Origin: Seison nebaliae | Taxonomy: Eukaryota > Rotifera > Pararotatoria > Seisonacea > Seisonidae | Reading direction: 5' to 3' | DNA: 24,121 nt | Assembly (NCBI GenBank): GCA_023231475.1 | Contig: JALJEE010000307.1 | Location: forward strand, 1 to 24,121 | In this document: positions 20,045 to 24,121 of the stretch, piece after piece | How positions within the stretch are numbered: the first letter of the stretch is position 1 | Layout: every line of letters starts with the position of its first letter | The notes under the pieces: generated by a model | What the model was told of the DNA's origin: nothing | Database searches by the model: none | The model's input: the letters and a program-made list of their open reading frames with translations, nothing else | Made by a program: the position numbers and the translations under genes

Positions 20045-20856
20045 ATGTCTTCCAACGCCCAACCATCTAGTTTACGTCATTTGGAAGAGTATGTTCTGAA
20101 AACGAATCAAATCAATTTCACTGATGGAATTGATGAGATGGATCAAAATGGTTCCATTCTTAACTTCCCCCTCGAATCATTCACTCATAAATTGCAGTGT
20201 TAATCGACCCTTGTCCTCAGTTTCCAGATGTCAATTGTCCGAAATATAGCTGTAACTTCCTCACCGGTTACCAACCTGTCGAATATTTGCCATTCCAAGC
20301 GATCAATCAATATAAACATTTTCATCAACCTCAACAAACACCTATTGACAATATAACACCTCAGGAAGAGTTTGAAGAGAAATCGGAAACTCAAGAAACG
20401 AATGGTAACGGATTTCGTTCTCAACAAATTATAACTCAATGGAGAAAAAATATTATGGCGAAACCACAAAATACCATAACCGAATTGGAATGGTGTGCAA
20501 CAACAGATAAAGGTTTAACGAATATGAAAGTTGCAGAGCTTAACAAATTAGTTGATGAATTACCACATAAAGATGTTGGCACTGCTCTGAAACGACATCG
20601 ACGTACTCTGAAGAATCGAGGTTATGCTAAACTTTGTAGAGAGAAACGTAATGGTGAACATAAAGAAGCGAACCTTATTATTTATAGTTTCCTAACGGAA
20701 CTTGAAAATATGATCGAGATAAGTAATGATATTGAACAAGGTAGGGCAGGACATGAAGATGTGTCCAATCATATAATGATTAAAAAGAAAGACTGGTCAA
20801 AAACAATTGAATCGATCAAAAATACATCATGTTTCAAAAATTCAATTACATCGTAA
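20045..20856 (+). CDS. Maf-family bZIP transcription factor, 2 exons
   Basis: About 254 residues from exons 20045-20150 and 20198-20856 (47-bp intron, CAG acceptor). The N-terminus contains LRHLEEYVLKTNQINFTDG, and an acidic, Gln-rich middle follows. The C-terminal half has the Maf extended homology region (GLTNMKVAELNKLVDELPHKD) running into the basic region RRTLKNRGYAKLCREKR. This keeps the Asn, Tyr-Ala, Cys and Arg residues that contact DNA in Maf proteins and the Maf-specific RRTLKNRGYA. Nuclear, sequence-specific binding to MARE-type sites is expected. The odd part is the zipper: counting heptads from the CR of the basic region, the usual Leu positions hold Ala, Phe, Met and Ile, and the protein departs from coiled-coil character after about four heptads. 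Dimerisation may be weak or selective. Both neighbours are Ig-domain genes on the same strand. It could be a divergent large Maf or a lineage-specific member. Confidence 0.88.
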
Positions 20857-21280
20857 TTGCAATCAATATCTTTAAAATTCATTATCGTTCAATTAAATAT
20901 TAATAGTATAATACAATAATAATAATACAAATAGTCGAATTTTTCTTTGAGAAAGAAGAGGCCGATGATTATTAATTTTGATCCGATCAATTTACTGTAG
21001 GTGTTTTGATACAATTTTTTTTAAAAAACGAATCTGAATAATTATATTTTCCATCATTTAATGATCTAATAAACTATTTATAGTTGAAAATCTATCTTTT
21101 TTAAATACCACAGATGTAGGTAGCAAAATAAGCATCATACTCACTAATTCATGAAATTCTGAAGAAATTCAATTGAAATCGTTTTCGGAAGAAATTTCGT
21201 TTCAAATAAAAGGGAGAACAAAAATTTAATTTGTTATTCTTTTTTACTTTGAATTTATTTTTTTTCATTTTACTTTTCAA
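20857..21280. other. intergenic, no gene seen
   Basis: AT-rich sequence with an ATTAAA-type signal about 35 nt after the Maf stop and short AAT microsatellite tracts near 20915-20930. T-rich sequence leads into the ATG of the second Ig-domain gene. No exon was recognised. Confidence 0.5.
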
Positions 21281-22025
21281 ATGATATCCTCATATTTCTA
21301 CCTTTTCCCATTTTTTCTTTTCATAACGTTCACAAGTTATTTCCCAATTCTATTATGTTCAATTCATATGTCAATTTGTTTGTGTTAGGTGAAAAATATG
21401 TAAGAGCGGCAGAAAAGAACGAGAAAGAAGGTTAGACTTATTGTTTGATCATAGATTGAGATAGCAAGTTATATGTTTTAGATTTAGAATTTCTCTATTT
21501 GCCAAAGAATGGGAGTGTTTTCCTCCCGATAATGGATCGACAGGAATTTGTTTGTGGAACAATTGATCCAGGTCAAAGACATTACGTTGCCTGGTTCTCT
21601 CATATTCCTTCAATAGGTCAAAAAGTTAGAAATAACTTTTACAGGATTAATTAACTTTTATAGAAATTTGTGCCGTTGAAAAAAAACAACTTTGATCACC
21701 ACCTTACAATAAATTTAGATCATCCAGAAGTTCTTCATGTCTCATATTTTCCGGGTCGTGATGGACAAGTTAAATGCATCGTTAAAACAGAAAGTGCTAA
21801 ATACATTCATACATTCAACGTAACGATGGAAGTAGATCCAAATCATCCGGTTGTTGATAAACCAAAGAGAAAAGATCGAGGTTTCTATATTTCAATTAGC
21901 TGTCAATTTTTTATTTTTAATATTATAAATCAGGTCATAAACGTAATGGAAGTGTGAATAGGCGTTCAAGCGTTCTATATGTCATAACACTACTTTCATC
22001 ATATATGATATTTGTTTGGTTGTGA
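21281..22025 (+). CDS. small Ig-domain surface or secreted protein, copy 2
   Basis: About 182 residues from exons 21281-21335, 21389-21430, 21482-21624, 21664-21880 and 21934-22025; introns are 53, 51, 39 and 53 bp, all in frame. Exon 1 is a signal peptide (MISSYFYLFPFFLFITFTS), followed by a charged linker EKYVRAAEKNEKED. The Ig-like domain has Cys57 in EFVCGT, Trp70 in VAWF thirteen residues on, LHVSYF, and the second Cys at 118 in DGQVKC; the usual Tyr before that Cys is Val. A basic KPKRKDRGHKRNGS linker precedes a hydrophobic C-terminus (VLYVITLLSSYMIFVWL) that ends the protein, as in GPI-anchored or type I proteins. It shares with copy 1 (18638-19498) the (I/F)VCGT core, the domain plan and two intron phases, but little else, so the duplication is old or fast-evolving. 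Poly(A) signal AATAAA at 22063-22068. Confidence 0.8.
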
Positions 22026-23425
22026 ATGTGACAACAGAAAATTAAATTTATAACAAACTTAAAATAAAAGTTTTTTATTTAAATAAAATTAGTTTTAAAG
22101 TTTGAACAGATTATTGGATTCTGCCTTTCTTTCATTCAACCGAATGTGATCTTCAAACAATCGTTCTCCTATATGCTCTTCCTTGCGTGTTTAACTCCTT
22201 CTTTTAATTTGCTCCCGGCTTTTCTTAACCTTCCCCGACCCTTAGTTTTGCACTAAGTTTTTAATAAAGTTGTTATTGGAAAGTAAAGGGAAACAATTAA
22301 TCGTTCCAGAATTGGTTAATACATAATACATATCTTCAGGAGTATTTGTCTCGTTCATTCTCCATCATCAATTAATACTATTTTCGGGAGTATAATACTC
22401 ATCGTCAGGTATCATTGTTGGTTGTGATTATATTCTTGAGGAATAACAAAGAACATAAGATAATAGATAAGATTAATTTAATATAATAGAATAACTTTTG
22501 ATAAATAGTAATATTTGGACTTCCCATAAACTTTTATACTATAATTATCCATCAATTTTTATTGTAACCCCTTTAAAGTACATAATTATGGTAAAGTCCA
22601 AATTCAAAATTTCAACGTAAATTTACAGAATATACAAAAATATATTTACAAAAGATCCTTCATAGAACAGAAGTTATGAGCTGTTTTATAAAAACCTAAA
22701 AGTGTCCGATTACTTTAAGTGATCTACTACTCCGATCTTAGACTATGAGGTGAGTTCCTCTCGGAAATTGAAAAAAATGGGTGAGTTCCTCTCCAAAATG
22801 ATAATACTGAGTGAGTTCCTCTCCGAAATATTGATAGTGGGTGAGTTCTTCTCCGAATTGCTGTATTAAGCATTTTTTCACAGAGTGAGTTCCTCTCCGA
22901 AATTAGAGTGATTTCCGTTCCGAAAATTAAACAGAGGGTGAGTTCCTCTATAAAGTGAGTATCGCTCCTAGATTCATTTCAGAGCATCAATTGTGTCATC
23001 AAATTTTATTCCTCCAAGAAAAATATCGGATAGGGGACGATTCGTGATTAAGAAATTTTTATCATCAAAAAATTTCTCGACAACTTATTTCGACATGTCA
23101 TAATAAGCATAAGATAGATAATATGGATTACGAATTGCTAAAAATTGTCAGTAGTTATTCAGTTTTCAGAAGAAATCATTATACAATAATGATAATCGAT
23201 AGTTTATTTTTAATTCCGAAAATATTGACGATTTAAAGGTGCAAATCAATTGAGACAGAGACAATTGGTTGTAAATTTGCAAAAAAAAATTCTTATTAAT
23301 TATATTGATTATAATTCTTAATTGAATACTATAAGTTAATGCACGATAACGAGAAAAGTTGTTCAATATTCTTCAAATAGTTGATAAACCGACCCAAATG
23401 GAATTTATTAAATTATTATTAATGA
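22026..23425. other. intergenic with GTGAGT repeat array
   Basis: No coding exon was recognised on either strand. The stretch carries the 22750-22975 tandem repeat and ends at the TTAA target of the piggyBac element. The rest is AT-rich and unassigned. Confidence 0.55.
22750..22975 (+). repeat. irregular tandem repeat, core GTGAGTTCCTCTCCGAAAT
   Basis: The core begins at 22750, 22781, 22811, 22841, 22885 and 22938, with a degenerate seventh copy at 22955 (GTGAGTATCGCTCC). Spacing is 31, 30, 30, 44, 53 and 17 bp: the first four units are regular and the later ones have insertions. Only the 19-base core is conserved; the spacers differ. Every copy begins with GTGAGT, a consensus 5' splice site. 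Confidence 0.88.
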
Positions 23426-23429
23426 TTAA
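23426..23429. other. TTAA target site of piggyBac element
   Basis: TTAA directly precedes the terminal CCCTTTCCGGGC. piggyBac elements insert at TTAA and duplicate it; the partner TTAA would lie beyond the window. Confidence 0.8.
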
Positions 23430-24121
23430 CCCTTTCCGGGCTGAATCGACCAAAATTGGTCGAAAATAAATCTATGTGTATGACACATAGAAATTAACTA
23501 TGAAGCCAGAAATTTAAATCTTATCACATTACTTAAAGTTCTTAAAATCTTTCATGTTTCATAATAAAATATCCCAATCGTTTGAAATTCATTAAATTCA
23601 TAGCATATTGTTAAAAATGGATTATTTTTACTCTTCCGATTCTGATTGCTCTAGTGAAGATGAGAACGAAATGAGTCTTCCACTTGAACCACATCTAGAG
23701 GAACTTATCGCCGATGATGAATCTCAAAAAGAAAATACCGATCTTCTAAAATTCCAATCAGGAATATCTGCCGAAAGTGTCCTAGAATATTTCCAACTTT
23801 TTTTGACGCTGGAAATAGTTGATTATATAATTCGTAACTCAAACACGAAAATGGAAAATGAGATCGGATCTAAACGCTTGTTTCAATCTGATGAGTTTTA
23901 CGTTTTTATCGCAATAATAATTGGTCGAGCTTTTACTAATTGCACAACTGACGAACTATGGTCCTCAAACCCCTTGGTGTGCAACACTTATATCCAAAAT
24001 ATGATGTCAAGAGATCGATATAAATTGTTTTTGAAATACTTAACCTTATCGAAAGAGGTTTCAGTGGAAAATGATGAAAAGGATAAATTGACGAAAATAA
24101 GATTCCTTATTGGAATTTTAG
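23430..24121 (+). mobile_element. piggyBac DNA transposon, left end (continues past window)
   Basis: The element starts with CCCTTTCCGGGC, a CCC-starting terminal repeat as expected for the superfamily, immediately after TTAA. Within the first 65 bp lie a perfect 16-bp palindrome CGACCAAAATTGGTCG (23449-23464) and a hairpin CTATGTGT-ATG-ACACATAG (about 23473-23491). About 190 bp of leader precede the transposase ATG at 23617. The transposase reads without interruption to the window edge, so the copy looks young. Confidence 0.88.
23617..24121 (+). CDS. piggyBac transposase, N-terminal part
   Basis: An uninterrupted frame from ATG 23617 to the last base (168 codons visible), partial because the window ends. 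It starts with the acidic, Ser-rich stretch typical of piggyBac transposases (MDYFYSSDSDCSSEDENE). Next comes the start of the DDE_Tnp_1_7 type domain: EYFQLFLTLEIVDYIIRNSN, FYVFIAIIIGRAF, TDELWSSNPLV, and MMSRDRYKLFLKYLTLS. These match in order the family's F..ff...l...iv..TN, E...flgi.i.mG, yWs, and MsrdRf..i...lhf blocks. The three catalytic aspartates should follow beyond the window. It catalyses seamless cut-and-paste transposition at TTAA. Confidence 0.9.
   Translation, partial: MDYFYSSDSDCSSEDENEMSLPLEPHLEELIADDESQKENTDLLKFQSGISAESVLEYFQLFLTLEIVDYIIRNSNTKMENEIGSKRLFQSDEFYVFIAIIIGRAFTNCTTDELWSSNPLVCNTYIQNMMSRDRYKLFLKYLTLSKEVSVENDEKDKLTKIRFLIGIL

Noticed and set aside
23166-23366. 66-codon minus-strand frame upstream of piggyBac
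   Set aside because: Low-complexity AT-rich translation without family resemblance.
1-24121. CRISPR arrays, rRNA, LTR or virus-like elements
   Set aside because: None was recognised; the only regular array (22750-22975) has variable spacing and sits in an animal genome.

Overview
The window is AT-rich animal nuclear DNA. Genes are split by very short GT-AG introns, about 28 modelled and nearly all 31-84 bp. The families are metazoan: DEG/ENaC channel, Maf bZIP factor, CYP3-clan P450, MSP/VAP-like membrane protein, Ig-domain proteins, AGPAT3/4/5-type acyltransferase and ECHDC3. Splice acceptors vary (TTTTAG, CACATAG, TTTAAAG, TTCCGCAG), which is unlike the strict nematode TTTTCAG. TATA boxes with a TCAG-type initiator 28-30 bp downstream suggest an arthropod. 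My best guess is a compact-genome acariform mite, but I could not confirm this, and another small-intron invertebrate such as a rotifer is not excluded.

Layout. 1-3.3 kb: gene-free, with a decayed LINE reverse transcriptase (minus strand, about 1.4-2.64 kb) beside a Tc1/mariner relic that contains a 77-bp inverted duplication. 3.36-5.4 kb: complete 11-exon P450 (+). 5.8-8.44 kb: a spliced gene (+) for a large Cys/Ser/Lys-rich protein built from nested 11-, 33- and 62-residue repeats. 8.4-9.9 kb: non-coding, holding a near-identical 92-bp copy of part of the ECHDC3 coding sequence. 9.89-14.5 kb: very compact cluster of a six-exon DEG/ENaC channel (-), intronless ECHDC3 (-) 47 bp upstream of it, and an MSP-domain membrane protein (+) whose ATG lies 14 bp from the ECHDC3 ATG in the opposite direction. 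15.67-17.34 kb: seven-exon acyltransferase (+) with an added charged tail. 18.6-22.0 kb: two diverged copies of a small Ig-domain surface or secreted protein (+), with a Maf-type bZIP gene between them. 22.7-23.0 kb: short irregular tandem repeat centred on GTGAGTTCCTCT. 23.43 kb to the end: left end and N-terminal transposase of an apparently young piggyBac element inserted at TTAA.

The genes do not form an obvious pathway. The strongest candidates for something undescribed are the Ig-like protein pair flanking the Maf gene, the nested-repeat protein, the 14-bp divergent / 47-bp tandem ECHDC3 cluster, and the Maf factor whose zipper lacks leucines at the usual positions. Exon structures were worked out by hand from reading frame, splice signals and family similarity; no alignment or transcript data were available.
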